Source of the DNA: JBBDMX01 sp040878035
GTDB lineage: Bacteria; Planctomycetota; Phycisphaerae; Phycisphaerales; Phycisphaeraceae
NCBI GenBank assembly: GCA_040878035.1
Contig: JBBDMX010000030.1
Coordinates: 62,001-126,000, forward strand
Direction: 5' to 3'
DNA: 64,000 bases
Position numbers and translations under genes: made by a program. Positions 24,159 through 32,253 of this stretch are shown here, piece after piece. Each line of letters opens with the position of its first letter. Position 1 is the first letter of the stretch. A model generated the notes under the pieces. The model did no database searches. It was not told where the DNA came from and worked only from the letters and a program-made list of their open reading frames with translations.

Positions 24159-25649
24159 ATGGACACCGATAAGCACAATTGGGGACAGGCAGAAGCGGCC
24201 GCTGGCGCCGGGTCCGCCAAGCGTCTGGTATCAGCGCCCTCAAAGCGACGCCGCTGGCGGCGCCGCATCGGTTGGTCATTACTTGTACTCGTCGTCCTCT
24301 TCGTGATCATCATTGGTCCCTGGCCGGCGCCCAACGGCAGCTACGTCGGCAGCGGCTACCAGGCCGCCACACTGCATCGCCTGACCACCGTGCCACCGGC
24401 CACCGCGACAGGCCCGCTCGAAGCCGGCTTTGCTCAGCTCGACATTACGCCGCCGGTGGGGCATCAACTGGCGGGCTTTAATCGCCGCGGCTTCCATTAT
24501 CAGGCCGTGGACACGCCTTGCCTGGCCCGTGCCCTGACGCTGCGGTGCGCGGAGCTTGCGGGCTCCACCGCTGATGCGGCGATCAACAACGAGCTGACCG
24601 TCACGATCCTCTCGGCCGACCTGCTCATGATCAACCGCAAGCTCGCGCAGGCGGTGTTGTCGCGCACCGGCCTGCGCGACGGCGACATCTACTTCACCGC
24701 CAGTCACACCCACAGCGGGCCGGGGCAGTGGGGCGATCATCCGCTCGAGACGCTGATCGCCGGCGATTACGACCAGGCTTACTTCGATATCCTCGTTAGC
24801 CAACTGGCTCAGGTGGTGACGCAGTCCCGACAAGCGCTGGCGCCGGCGGAGGTCGGCGTGGTGACCATGTCCGAGCCAGGCGGCTTGATCAACCGCATCG
24901 ACCGGGCCTTGGGCACGCACGATCAACTCTCGGCCGTGGTGGTTCGCCATGCGGACGCACCCGCCCGGCCGCCCATCGCCGTGCTGGTGACCTTTGGCGC
25001 CCATGCGACGGTGGTGGATGGCGACCCGGCGACGCTCAGCGCAGACTACCCCGGGGCGTTGGAGGCGGCGCTCGGCGCTGCGCTGCATTCACCCGTAATG
25101 TTCGCCGCCGGCGCCGTGGGCGACGTTTCGCCGGCGCGCTTGCCCGCCGGTTCGCCGATAGACAGTGCCCGAAAACTGGGTGACATGCTCGCCGACGATC
25201 TGGCGGCGCTGATCCCCCAGGCAACGTTGCAACGCTCGATCACGTTGAGCAATCAACATCTGGCGGTCGATCTTCCCGCCATGCGCTTCCCCATTGGTGC
25301 GCACTGGCGGCTCAGCCCGCTGGCGACGTTCTGGATCGGCGACACCCGGACGCATTTACACCTGCTGCGTATCGGGCCGGCGGTGCTCGTCGGCTTCCCC
25401 GGCGACGTGGCGGGCCACCTGGCGACCACTCTGGCCGACAGGGTACGCGACAGCGGCCTGACCCTGATCGCCACCAGCTTCAATGGCGACTATAAGGGTT
25501 ACTTCGTGAGTCAGGAGGTCTTCATGCGTTACAGTGCTTACGAGACGCGCGAGGTGAACTTTTTTGGCCCTTGGAGCGGCGAGTATTTGAACGATCTGGC
25601 GGCGCGAATGATCAGCCGTACGGCAATTGCGACCCAGCCGGTGCGTTGA
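24159..25649 (+). CDS. Membrane-anchored neutral/alkaline ceramidase-like protein
   Basis: The product is 496 residues. It has a basic N-terminus, then one membrane helix (about residues 45-62, IGWSLLVLVVLFVIIIGPW), so the enzyme domain faces outside the cytoplasm. The body matches the N-terminal domain of neutral/non-lysosomal ceramidases (PF04734): AGFAQLDITPPVGHQLAGF, FTASHTHSGPGQ with zinc-binding His residues, FGAHATVV, and GAVGDVSPA. The C-terminal Ig-like ceramidase domain is absent, as in many bacterial paralogues of unknown substrate. It may hydrolyse an amide- or ester-linked lipid. Confidence 0.82.
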   Translation: MDTDKHNWGQAEAAAGAGSAKRLVSAPSKRRRWRRRIGWSLLVLVVLFVIIIGPWPAPNGSYVGSGYQAATLHRLTTVPPATATGPLEAGFAQLDITPPVGHQLAGFNRRGFHYQAVDTPCLARALTLRCAELAGSTADAAINNELTVTILSADLLMINRKLAQAVLSRTGLRDGDIYFTASHTHSGPGQWGDHPLETLIAGDYDQAYFDILVSQLAQVVTQSRQALAPAEVGVVTMSEPGGLINRIDRALGTHDQLSAVVVRHADAPARPPIAVLVTFGAHATVVDGDPATLSADYPGALEAALGAALHSPVMFAAGAVGDVSPARLPAGSPIDSARKLGDMLADDLAALIPQATLQRSITLSNQHLAVDLPAMRFPIGAHWRLSPLATFWIGDTRTHLHLLRIGPAVLVGFPGDVAGHLATTLADRVRDSGLTLIATSFNGDYKGYFVSQEVFMRYSAYETREVNFFGPWSGEYLNDLAARMISRTAIATQPVR

Positions 25650-25670
25650 ACTCTAGCCTCCCGCTCGCTC

Positions 25671-25693
25671 GGGCCAAGATGGCCCGGCTATAT
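25671..25693. repeat. Short palindrome with CTATAT tail, copy 2
   Basis: GGGCC-AAGAT-GGCCC is followed by GGCTATAT and matches the element at 5191-5213 at about 19 of 23 positions. It lies in the 5' leader of the next gene, as does the first copy. Confidence 0.5.
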
Positions 25694-25709
25694 GGAAACC
25701 GATCTTGCC

Positions 25710-26960
25710 ATGCCTGTGAATCGCACCATCCTCATCCTCATCGTCTTCTGCCTGTTGTTCCTCTCGCTCGTGGTCGCTGCGGCCACGGCGCAAATGGACG
25801 AACCGGCACCGACAGCACTGCCCGCCGACACTGCGGCGGCATCATCGGATGTCACTCACAAACCGCGTTCGGTCGCGCCCACACCCGAGTTGATCGAGCA
25901 ACTCCGTTTGCCCGAGGGCTTCACGATCCGCCCCTTTGCCCGAAGTGTCGGCCAGGCACGCATGCTCGCCGTCGGCGAAGACGGCACGGTCTACGTTACC
26001 TGCCCCAAGCAGGGGCAGGTCAAGGCGCTGCTCGACCGCGACAACGACGGCAAGTCGGATGAGACGCGCATCATGCTCTACAACCTCCCGGGCGTGCACG
26101 GCATCGCCATTCACGACAACCGCATGTACCTGGCGGGCAGCAACAGCGTGTGGGTGGTGAGTCTGGGCGGTTACGGCACGGCTGGTGAACCCAAGACGCT
26201 CATCGACAACCTGCCTGATCCGGGAACCCCCGGTCTCCACCCGTATCGTGGCCTGGCGATTCACGACCACCGCGTGTACGTCAGCGTGGGCAGCACCTGC
26301 AACGCCTGCGACGAGAAGAGCCGGGAGTACGCGGTGATCCTGCGCACGAGTCTGGACGGCAGCCAGCGGGAAAACTTCGCCGGGGGCCTACGCAACACGG
26401 TCGGCTTCGACTGGCATCCGCTCAGCGGCAAGATGTGGGGCATGGACCAGGGCACCGAGGATCGCGGCGGCGACGGCCTGCCCGATGAGCTCAATCGCCT
26501 GGAGGCGGGCGAGATCTACGGCTGGCCATGGCTCTACGCCGAGCGCCGCTGGGACGACGAAGCGCCCAAGCCCTACTTGGGCAACGACACGCGGCAGAGC
26601 TTTGCCCGCAACACCACGCCGTCGGTGATGACCTATCAGCCCTTGAGCCATCCAACGGGCTTTCTGTTCTACACCGGTCAGATGTTTCCGGGTCGCTATC
26701 AGCGCGGCGCTTTTGTCGCCATGCACGGATCGGACACGCGTCCCGAAGCGGTGGGCTACAAGATCGTGTTCCTGCGTTTTGGCCTTGACGGCGAACCAGC
26801 AGCGGAGTTTGAGGAGTTCCTCACCGGCTTCCTGATCGCGGACGGCAAGGCCCAATTCGGCCGGCCCGCGGGCCTGGTCGTGGATCAGCAAGGCGCTCTG
26901 CTTTTCAGCGACGACGAGCACGGCGTGGTGTACCGCGTCACCTATAAAGCGCCGCAATAA
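25710..26960 (+). CDS. Secreted six-bladed beta-propeller, sorbosone/glucose dehydrogenase-like
   Basis: The product is 416 residues from ATG 25710, which begins a clean signal peptide (MPVNRTILILIVFCLLFLSL to about residue 28). An upstream in-frame ATG at 25692 overlaps a repeat. The mature protein starts with LRLPEGFTIRPFARSVGQAR and has the propeller signatures LLDRDNDGKSDE, GVHGIAIHDNRMYLAG, YRGLAIHDHRVYVSVGSTCN, GLRNTVGFDWHP and PDELNRLEAGEIYGWPW of PQQ-dependent sorbosone/glucose dehydrogenases. These oxidise sugars in the periplasm using PQQ. It is paired with no PQQ synthesis gene here. Confidence 0.85.
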   Translation: MPVNRTILILIVFCLLFLSLVVAAATAQMDEPAPTALPADTAAASSDVTHKPRSVAPTPELIEQLRLPEGFTIRPFARSVGQARMLAVGEDGTVYVTCPKQGQVKALLDRDNDGKSDETRIMLYNLPGVHGIAIHDNRMYLAGSNSVWVVSLGGYGTAGEPKTLIDNLPDPGTPGLHPYRGLAIHDHRVYVSVGSTCNACDEKSREYAVILRTSLDGSQRENFAGGLRNTVGFDWHPLSGKMWGMDQGTEDRGGDGLPDELNRLEAGEIYGWPWLYAERRWDDEAPKPYLGNDTRQSFARNTTPSVMTYQPLSHPTGFLFYTGQMFPGRYQRGAFVAMHGSDTRPEAVGYKIVFLRFGLDGEPAAEFEEFLTGFLIADGKAQFGRPAGLVVDQQGALLFSDDEHGVVYRVTYKAPQ

Positions 26961-27020
26961 GTGCATCAATGCCGACGCTGAGGCCCTGCGAAGCGGATGG
27001 GATCTGCGCCTGGTCACTTC

Positions 27021-28019
27021 TCACGCGCCCAATCGCGTCTGCTCCTCTGCAATGCGATCCATCAGCTCCTGCATCGGCGCCTTGGGCACGAAAGCGGCGG
27101 CCCGCTGCCGATAGCTCTCGGCGACGCGCTTCATCCCCTGGGGCATGCTGACCTGGCAGCGCCACTGCGGCGCGATCTGCTTGACCTTGCTGTTGTCGAA
27201 CGCCACGCAATGCGACTTATCGCCCCAGAGCGGCCCGGTCCAATTGGGGTTGTACCGGCATAGCGTGGCGGTGGGCACGTGGACCATGCGCGGCTCGTGA
27301 TCCAACGCTGCGCCGATGGCGGTGATGATCTGGTTCCACGACCACACGTCGTCGCTGGTGATGTGAAACGCCTGACCCAACGCTCGCTTGTCGCCCAGCA
27401 GCTTCACGAACGGCACCGCAAAGTCGTCGCTGTGCGTCACCACCCACAGGCTCGTTCCGTCGCCATGCACGATGATCGACTTGCCCTGTTCGATCCGCCA
27501 TGCCAGCTCGTCGCCCGACATAATCGTGCTGGGGAAGTTACGGCGATACGTGTGGCTTGGGCGCACGATTGTTACCGGCAGCTTGCCCGACTCGTGCCAC
27601 TGCATCAACTGCGCCTCGGTCTCCTTCTTGGCGTTGCTGTAGGGCCAGTAGGGATTCTCCAGCGGGGTGGCTTCGGTGATGATGTGGGCGTTGGGCTTGC
27701 CGGCCGGCGGCTTCTGATAAGCCGACGCCGAGGAGATGAACAGGTACTGCCCGCATTTGCCGGCGAAAGTCGCCAGATCGCGCTGCACGACCTTGAGGTC
27801 ATAGGCCTTGAACTGGCACACCACATCCCAGGTCTGCTCGCCCAGCCGTGCGTAGTCGGCGTCGTTAGTGAGATCGCCCGTAATGCGCTCGACCGTGTCG
27901 GGCAACGGCTCGCTGGACTTGCCCCGGTTGAAGATCGTCACGCGCTGTCCCGCGCGGGCGCTCTCCTGGATGCAGGAGTAGGAAATCTCGCCCGTGCCGC
28001 CGATGTACAAGATTCGCAT
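27021..28019 (-). CDS. NAD-dependent epimerase/dehydratase (extended SDR)
   Basis: The product is 332 residues. The N-terminal Rossmann motif is ILYIGGTGEISYSCI (a GGTGxIS variant of GxxGxxG), followed by a basic binding patch at FNRGKS typical of NADP use. The family segments YLFISSASAYQKPP and PYWPYSNAKKETE are present; the usual YxxxK is represented by YSNAK. The C-terminal part carries the substrate loop. It probably modifies a nucleotide sugar. It converges with the propeller gene, with 60 bp between the stops. Confidence 0.85.
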   Translation of the reverse strand: MRILYIGGTGEISYSCIQESARAGQRVTIFNRGKSSEPLPDTVERITGDLTNDADYARLGEQTWDVVCQFKAYDLKVVQRDLATFAGKCGQYLFISSASAYQKPPAGKPNAHIITEATPLENPYWPYSNAKKETEAQLMQWHESGKLPVTIVRPSHTYRRNFPSTIMSGDELAWRIEQGKSIIVHGDGTSLWVVTHSDDFAVPFVKLLGDKRALGQAFHITSDDVWSWNQIITAIGAALDHEPRMVHVPTATLCRYNPNWTGPLWGDKSHCVAFDNSKVKQIAPQWRCQVSMPQGMKRVAESYRQRAAAFVPKAPMQELMDRIAEEQTRLGA

Positions 28020-28066
28020 GCGTGGTGGCTCCCTGGTGATGCTGACTGTGGATTACGATACCAAGC

Positions 28067-28127
28067 CCGGCCATGCGAGTCTTCGTGAGTTGGCCAAGTC
28101 CGGTCATGCGGGTCCTCGAGCTTGGCC
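28067..28127. repeat. Two diverged tandem copies of a 28-29 bp repeat
   Basis: The units at 28067-28095 and 28100-28127 share the pattern CCGGNCATGCGNGTCNTCG followed by a TTGGCC end, at a period of 33 bp. A third copy lies reversed at 32219-32246. The pair lies between the divergent epimerase and helicase genes. Confidence 0.55.
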
Positions 28128-28183
28128 GGGGTCGACCCGTGCATCTTCCCCCCGATCCCCCACGGGTACAATGGCATCTCCTC

Positions 28184-30304
28184 ATGCCCTTTGACCTTCA
28201 CGATATCCTCTCGCCGCAAGGCCCCGTCGCCCGCCGCCTGGGTCAGCGTTTCGAGGTGCGTCCGCAGCAGACGGCCATGATCGACGCAGTCGATGCCGCC
28301 CTGGCGCAGGGCCAGACGCTGCTGGTCGAGGCCGGCACCGGCGTGGGCAAGTCCTTCGCCTACCTGCTGCCGGTGATCAAGCGCATCCTGGCGGGCCGGG
28401 ACAACCCTGCCCGCAAGGAGCGCTGCCGCATCGTCATCTCCACGCACACGATCGCCCTCCAGGAGCAGATCATGCGCAAGGACTTGCCGCTGCTTCAGGC
28501 GGCGATTCCCGACGAGATCACCGCGGTGCTGGTCAAGGGGCGGGGCAACTACCTGTCGCTGCGGCGCATGAACCGAGCGTGGGAACGGGCGCCGCAACTG
28601 CTGGCCGGCGATGATGACGCGGTCGCTTCGCTTGCCGCGATCATGGACTGGGCCAAGACGACTGACGACGGCTCGCTGGCGACGCTGCCGCAGGTGCGCA
28701 GCAAGGCCGTCTGGCACGACGTGCGCAGTGACGCCGAGGACTGCATGGGCAAGCGCTGCCCGACGTACAAGCGGTGCTTCTATCAGTCAGCCCGGCGGCG
28801 GATGGAGAACGCCGACGTGCTCATCGTCAATCACGCGCTGTTTTTTGCCGACTTGGCGCTGCGGGCGGAAGGGGCGCAGATTCTGCCCGCCTACGACCAC
28901 GTCATTCTCGACGAGGCGCACACCATCGAGGAAGTCGCCTGCGAGCACTTCGGCCTGTCGCTGAGCCGCTTTGCGGTGGACCTGCTGCTGTCGCGGCTGT
29001 ATCAGCCGCGGCGCGAGCGCGGGTTGCTGATCATGCTGGGGAATCGTGCCGACCTGGCGCTGTTGGATCGTGCCATGCAGCAGGTGGCTGATGTGCGCTA
29101 CGCCGTGGAAGAGTTCTTCGACGATCTGGCGGCGTTGCCGATCGTGCACGATGGCGGCGAGAAACGCATCCGTACGCCGGACTGTGTGGCCAATCGGCTG
29201 TCGGCGGTGCTGCGCGATCTGTCGATCCTGCTCAAGGAGCTGCGCGAAGGCATCAAGGAGGCCGACGATCGGCTGGAGCTGGCGTCGTATGCCAATCGGG
29301 CCGAGGGCTACGCGCAGTTGGCCGAGCAATGGGTAGGGCAGAAGCTGGCGGACTCGGTGTACTGGCTGGAGGTGTCGCTGCCGGGGACGGGCAACCGTCT
29401 GCGGCGTCCGCGCGTGACCATCTGTGCCGCGCCCGTCGAAGTGGCGGCCCTGTTGAACCAGCGGCTGTTCAATGCCAAGTCAACCCAGGAGAAGCCCATC
29501 GGCGTGGTGCTGACTTCTGCCACGCTGGCGACGCGCACGCAGGTCGGAACGGGCAACGGGCATGCGGGCAAACGCACATTGGATCACGCCGACCCGCACC
29601 GCGAGGCCTTCGCCTATGCCATGCGCCGCCTCGGCTGCGAGCATGCCCATACGCTCTTGCTGGGCTCGCCCTTCGACTACACCACGCAGGCGCAATTGGC
29701 CATCGGCGACGATCTGCCCGAGCCCAACGCGGCCGAATACTTCGCCGCCATGTGCCCGCGATTACTCTTGCATTTAGAGGAAAGCCAGGGTGGCGCGTTC
29801 GTGCTGTTCACCAGCTACGACCTGCTTCGCCGCACCGCCGGATGGCTCCGCCCGCACCTGGTGCACCGTGGCCTGCCCATGCTGGTGCAGGGCGACGGCT
29901 TGGAGCGCTCGGCCATGCTCGAGCAGTTCCGGGGCAATCCGCATAGCGTGCTGCTGGGCGTCGCCAGCTTCTGGCAGGGCGTGGACGTGCAGGGTCAGGC
30001 CCTGCGCAACGTGATCATTCCCCGCCTGCCCTTTGCCGTGCCCGACCGCCCGATCATCGAATCGCGCCTGGAGCGCATCAAGGCGCGCGGCGGCAACCCG
30101 TTCAAGGAATATTCACTACCTGAGGCGGTGCTGATGTTCAAGCAGGGCTTTGGCCGGCTGATCCGCAGCCGCACCGACAAGGGCACGGTGGTGGTGCTGG
30201 ATAGCCGCATTGTGACCAAGGTGTACGGCCGGCAGTTCATCGCGGCGCTGCCGTCGTTGCCGGTGCTGCGACGAAGCAAGTTAGCCGCGGGTGAGCACGG
30301 ATGA
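28184..30304 (+). CDS. ATP-dependent DNA helicase, DinG/XPD family
   Basis: The product is 706 residues. The start ATG at 28184 (MPFDLHDILSPQG) is chosen over an upstream ATG that would run through the repeat. Walker A is EAGTGVGKSFAYLLP, and the DEAH box is HVILDEAHTIEE. Between them CMGKRCPTYKRCFYQ and neighbours supply the cysteines of the iron-sulphur domain that defines this superfamily 2 group. Motif VI is FKQGFGRLIRS, followed by VVVLDSRI. It unwinds DNA 5' to 3', for example R-loops or damaged structures. It has no apparent operon partner. Confidence 0.9.
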   Translation: MPFDLHDILSPQGPVARRLGQRFEVRPQQTAMIDAVDAALAQGQTLLVEAGTGVGKSFAYLLPVIKRILAGRDNPARKERCRIVISTHTIALQEQIMRKDLPLLQAAIPDEITAVLVKGRGNYLSLRRMNRAWERAPQLLAGDDDAVASLAAIMDWAKTTDDGSLATLPQVRSKAVWHDVRSDAEDCMGKRCPTYKRCFYQSARRRMENADVLIVNHALFFADLALRAEGAQILPAYDHVILDEAHTIEEVACEHFGLSLSRFAVDLLLSRLYQPRRERGLLIMLGNRADLALLDRAMQQVADVRYAVEEFFDDLAALPIVHDGGEKRIRTPDCVANRLSAVLRDLSILLKELREGIKEADDRLELASYANRAEGYAQLAEQWVGQKLADSVYWLEVSLPGTGNRLRRPRVTICAAPVEVAALLNQRLFNAKSTQEKPIGVVLTSATLATRTQVGTGNGHAGKRTLDHADPHREAFAYAMRRLGCEHAHTLLLGSPFDYTTQAQLAIGDDLPEPNAAEYFAAMCPRLLLHLEESQGGAFVLFTSYDLLRRTAGWLRPHLVHRGLPMLVQGDGLERSAMLEQFRGNPHSVLLGVASFWQGVDVQGQALRNVIIPRLPFAVPDRPIIESRLERIKARGGNPFKEYSLPEAVLMFKQGFGRLIRSRTDKGTVVVLDSRIVTKVYGRQFIAALPSLPVLRRSKLAAGEHG

Positions 30305-30401
30305 ACGCGGCGGTGTGGAAGGAGCGACCCGGGGGCGGCGCAAAGCCTCTGCCCCGGCTTGAGTGGTTGGGCGCCTACGATAGGAGCAAAGGAGACCGAT
30401 C

Positions 30402-30707
30402 ATGCGAATGCTTCTGCAAGTGAATCTGCCGCACGAGTCGTTCAATGCCGCGGTGAAGGATGGCAGCGCCGGGGGCAAGCTCAAGAGCATCCTCGATGCC
30501 GCCAAGCCCGAGGCGGTGTACTTCATGGAGATCGACGGGGAGCGTTGCTGCATGCTGGTGGTGGACGTGAAGAATGCCTCGGCGATTCCCGCCTTTGCCG
30601 AGCCGTGGTTCCTCACCTTCCAGGCGGACGTGAAGTTTCGCCCGGTGATGACGCCGGAGGACCTGGGGCACGCGGGGTTGGAGGCGCTGGGGAAGAAGTG
30701 GGGATGA
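30402..30707 (+). CDS. Conserved hypothetical protein (DUF3303-like size)
   Basis: The product is 101 residues, preceded by a strong AGGAG site 9 bases before the ATG. The alternating strand-helix-strand pattern is MRMLLQVNLPHESFNAAVKD, then AVYFMEIDGERCCMLVVDVK, ending FKFRPVMTPEDL-like, consistent with a ferredoxin-like (dimeric alpha-beta barrel) fold. Relatives are sometimes mislabelled in databases as pantothenate synthetase. No catalytic role is evident. Confidence 0.7.
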   Translation: MRMLLQVNLPHESFNAAVKDGSAGGKLKSILDAAKPEAVYFMEIDGERCCMLVVDVKNASAIPAFAEPWFLTFQADVKFRPVMTPEDLGHAGLEALGKKWG

Positions 30708-30756
30708 GCACCGACGGTTCATCTCACGCGGTATAATCAGGGCGAAAGGGGCTGCG

Positions 30757-30987
30757 ATGGACGAATCATGGCGAGCGCGGATCACCATTGAGCCGGGTAA
30801 GCGCGGCGGGCGTCCGTGCATTCGCGGCATGCGTATCACGGTCTACGATGTGCTGTCCTATCTGGCCGCCGGCATGACGACTCCGCAGATTCTGGAGGAC
30901 TTTCCCTATCTGACGGCTCAGGACGTTCAAGCCTGCCTGGCGTTTGCCGCCGAACGCGAGCGGAGCATGCGGATGGCCGTGGCATGA
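30757..30987 (+). CDS. DUF433 antitoxin-like protein
   Basis: The product is 76 residues. Family pattern: ITIEPGKRGGRPCIRGMRIT, then YDVLSYLAAGMTTPQILEDF and LTAQDVQACLAFAAER, a helix-turn-helix domain seen in antitoxins (COG2442). Its stop overlaps the next start as ATGA (30984-30987), the classic arrangement with a DUF5615 toxin. It would bind its own promoter and neutralise the toxin. Confidence 0.88.
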   Translation: MDESWRARITIEPGKRGGRPCIRGMRITVYDVLSYLAAGMTTPQILEDFPYLTAQDVQACLAFAAERERSMRMAVA

Positions 30988-31331
30988 AGCTGCTCCTGGA
31001 TCAGAACCTCTCGCCCAAGTTGGTCGATGATCTGGCGGACTTGTTTCCCGATTCCAGCCATGTGCAAGACGCCGGATTGGATCGCGCGAGTGATGATGAG
31101 GTATGGGAACACGCGCGAACTCACGTATTTGCCATCGTCACCAAGGACGAGGACTACAGCCAGCTCAGCGCCTTGCGGGGCAGTCCACCCAAAGTCATCT
31201 GGCTGCAATTGGGTAATTGCACGACAGCAGAGATCGAGGCCGCGTTTCGAGCGCGTAAGAATGACATTGATACCTTTGAAAAGGACGCGTCGGCCGGCAC
31301 GCTCGTACTGGGTTGGTTGAAGGTGGTATGA
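30984..31331 (+). CDS. DUF5615 PIN-like toxin
   Basis: The product is 115 residues. The PIN-like motif MKLLLDQNLSPKLVDDL opens the protein (first acidic residue). AGLDRASDDEVWEHA and FAIVTKDEDYSQL give the further acidic residues of the nuclease-like site. It is the toxin partner of a DUF433/DUF5615 pair (COG2442/COG4634). The frame is open upstream, but the ATG overlapping the antitoxin stop is the start. Both acidic clusters are intact, so it may be active. Confidence 0.88.
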   Translation: MKLLLDQNLSPKLVDDLADLFPDSSHVQDAGLDRASDDEVWEHARTHVFAIVTKDEDYSQLSALRGSPPKVIWLQLGNCTTAEIEAAFRARKNDIDTFEKDASAGTLVLGWLKVV

Positions 31332-31352
31332 GCTACAACGCCCCGACGTGCA

Positions 31353-31877
31353 TCAAATCATCTGCCGACCCGGCTCGATATCCACCTCGCGGACGCCGCG
31401 GAGTTGGCGGATGCGCTCGACGTGGTCGCGGATCTGGCTGCGCACTTGCGTGGGGTTGCGTATGGCACGCAGGAGCAACACCGGCGTGGTGGCGTCGCTG
31501 GTCTTGAGTTGCACGTGGCCCCGGCCCAGCAGGCGCAGCCAGAGCGGCTCGAGGACCACTGTGTCCTTGACGCGGTAGAGCTCCATCTCGTCGCTGCGGC
31601 GGGTGAAGACGCCCTGGTGCGTGGTGATGCGCTGCGTGGAAAGCGTGTAGCGAATCGAGGCGATGCTGGCCCAGACCCACAAGCCATACGCCAGCGCCGC
31701 CGCAAGGAGGAGCACGGGAACGATCACCGGCAGGGTCTCGTGCATGAGCAGCCAACCGATCGCGACGGCGAGTATGACCACGGCAATGAGGGTATATCGG
31801 CCCGAGCCGATCCACTGCGACGGTCCGCCGACCCAGACGATGGTTTCCTGCGAAGTTGGTGGGGGTTGCTCGGTCAT
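31353..31877 (-). CDS. bPH2 (YdbT-type) PH-domain membrane protein
   Basis: The product is 174 residues. There are two membrane helices near residues 28-50 and 52-75. They are followed by a bPH_2 domain: RYTLSTQRITTHQGVFTR, then MELYRVKDTVVLEPLWLRLL and GHVQLKTSDATTPVLLLRAI. Such proteins are membrane-associated with unclear function. The gene runs against the toxin gene, with the two stops 21 bp apart. Confidence 0.85.
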   Translation of the reverse strand: MTEQPPPTSQETIVWVGGPSQWIGSGRYTLIAVVILAVAIGWLLMHETLPVIVPVLLLAAALAYGLWVWASIASIRYTLSTQRITTHQGVFTRRSDEMELYRVKDTVVLEPLWLRLLGRGHVQLKTSDATTPVLLLRAIRNPTQVRSQIRDHVERIRQLRGVREVDIEPGRQMI

Positions 31878-31921
31878 GGGGAAGAAAATCAGGACTGAGT
31901 TTACAGACGAGACCTTTGATT

Positions 31922-32116
31922 AACCACCAAGACACCAAGGACACCAAGAAGAGGCAGGAAGAATATCAACACGAAGGCACGAAGACACGAAGGAAGATCC
32001 AAATTCATGACTATGTGCAATTCCTGATTTTGCTTGATCCGTCTTCTTCGTGCCTTCGTGCCTTCGTGTCTTCGTGTTCATTTTACTTTCCTGGTGTTCT
32101 TGGGGTCTTGGTGGTT
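31922..32116. repeat. Long hairpin element, copy 1 (8-bp tandem arms)
   Basis: The left arm begins AACCACCAAGACACCAAGG, then runs into ACGAAGGC/ACGAAGAC units. The right arm contains the complementary CTTCGTGC/CTTCGTGT units and ends CTTGGTGGTT. The arms can pair over most of their length, with a loop near 32000-32035. A second copy lies at 36335-36507. Coding potential is nil. Confidence 0.75.
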
Positions 32117-32218
32117 CAATCCGGTTTTTCGAAGGTCTGAGATTGCGGTGATCTCGCCGGCGAAGGTGAGAGGGTGGAGTGACGGCCGACGCTCAATCCG
32201 GGCCGGCCGATCAATCCG

Positions 32219-32246
32219 GGCCAAGCTCGAAGACTCGCATGGCCGG
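32219..32246. repeat. Third copy of the 28-bp dispersed repeat, inverted
   Basis: The reverse complement reads CCGGCCATGCGAGTCTTCG then AGCTTGGCC, matching the unit at 28067-28095 except for a one-base length difference and small changes. A 12-bp direct repeat, TCAATCCGGGCC, lies beside it (32193-32204, 32211-32222). Confidence 0.5.
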
Positions 32247-32253
32247 GGTTGGG

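Noticed and set aside
31922..32116. CRISPR array
   Set aside because: The repeats are 8 bp, contiguous and without spacers; the structure is a hairpin of tandem units.
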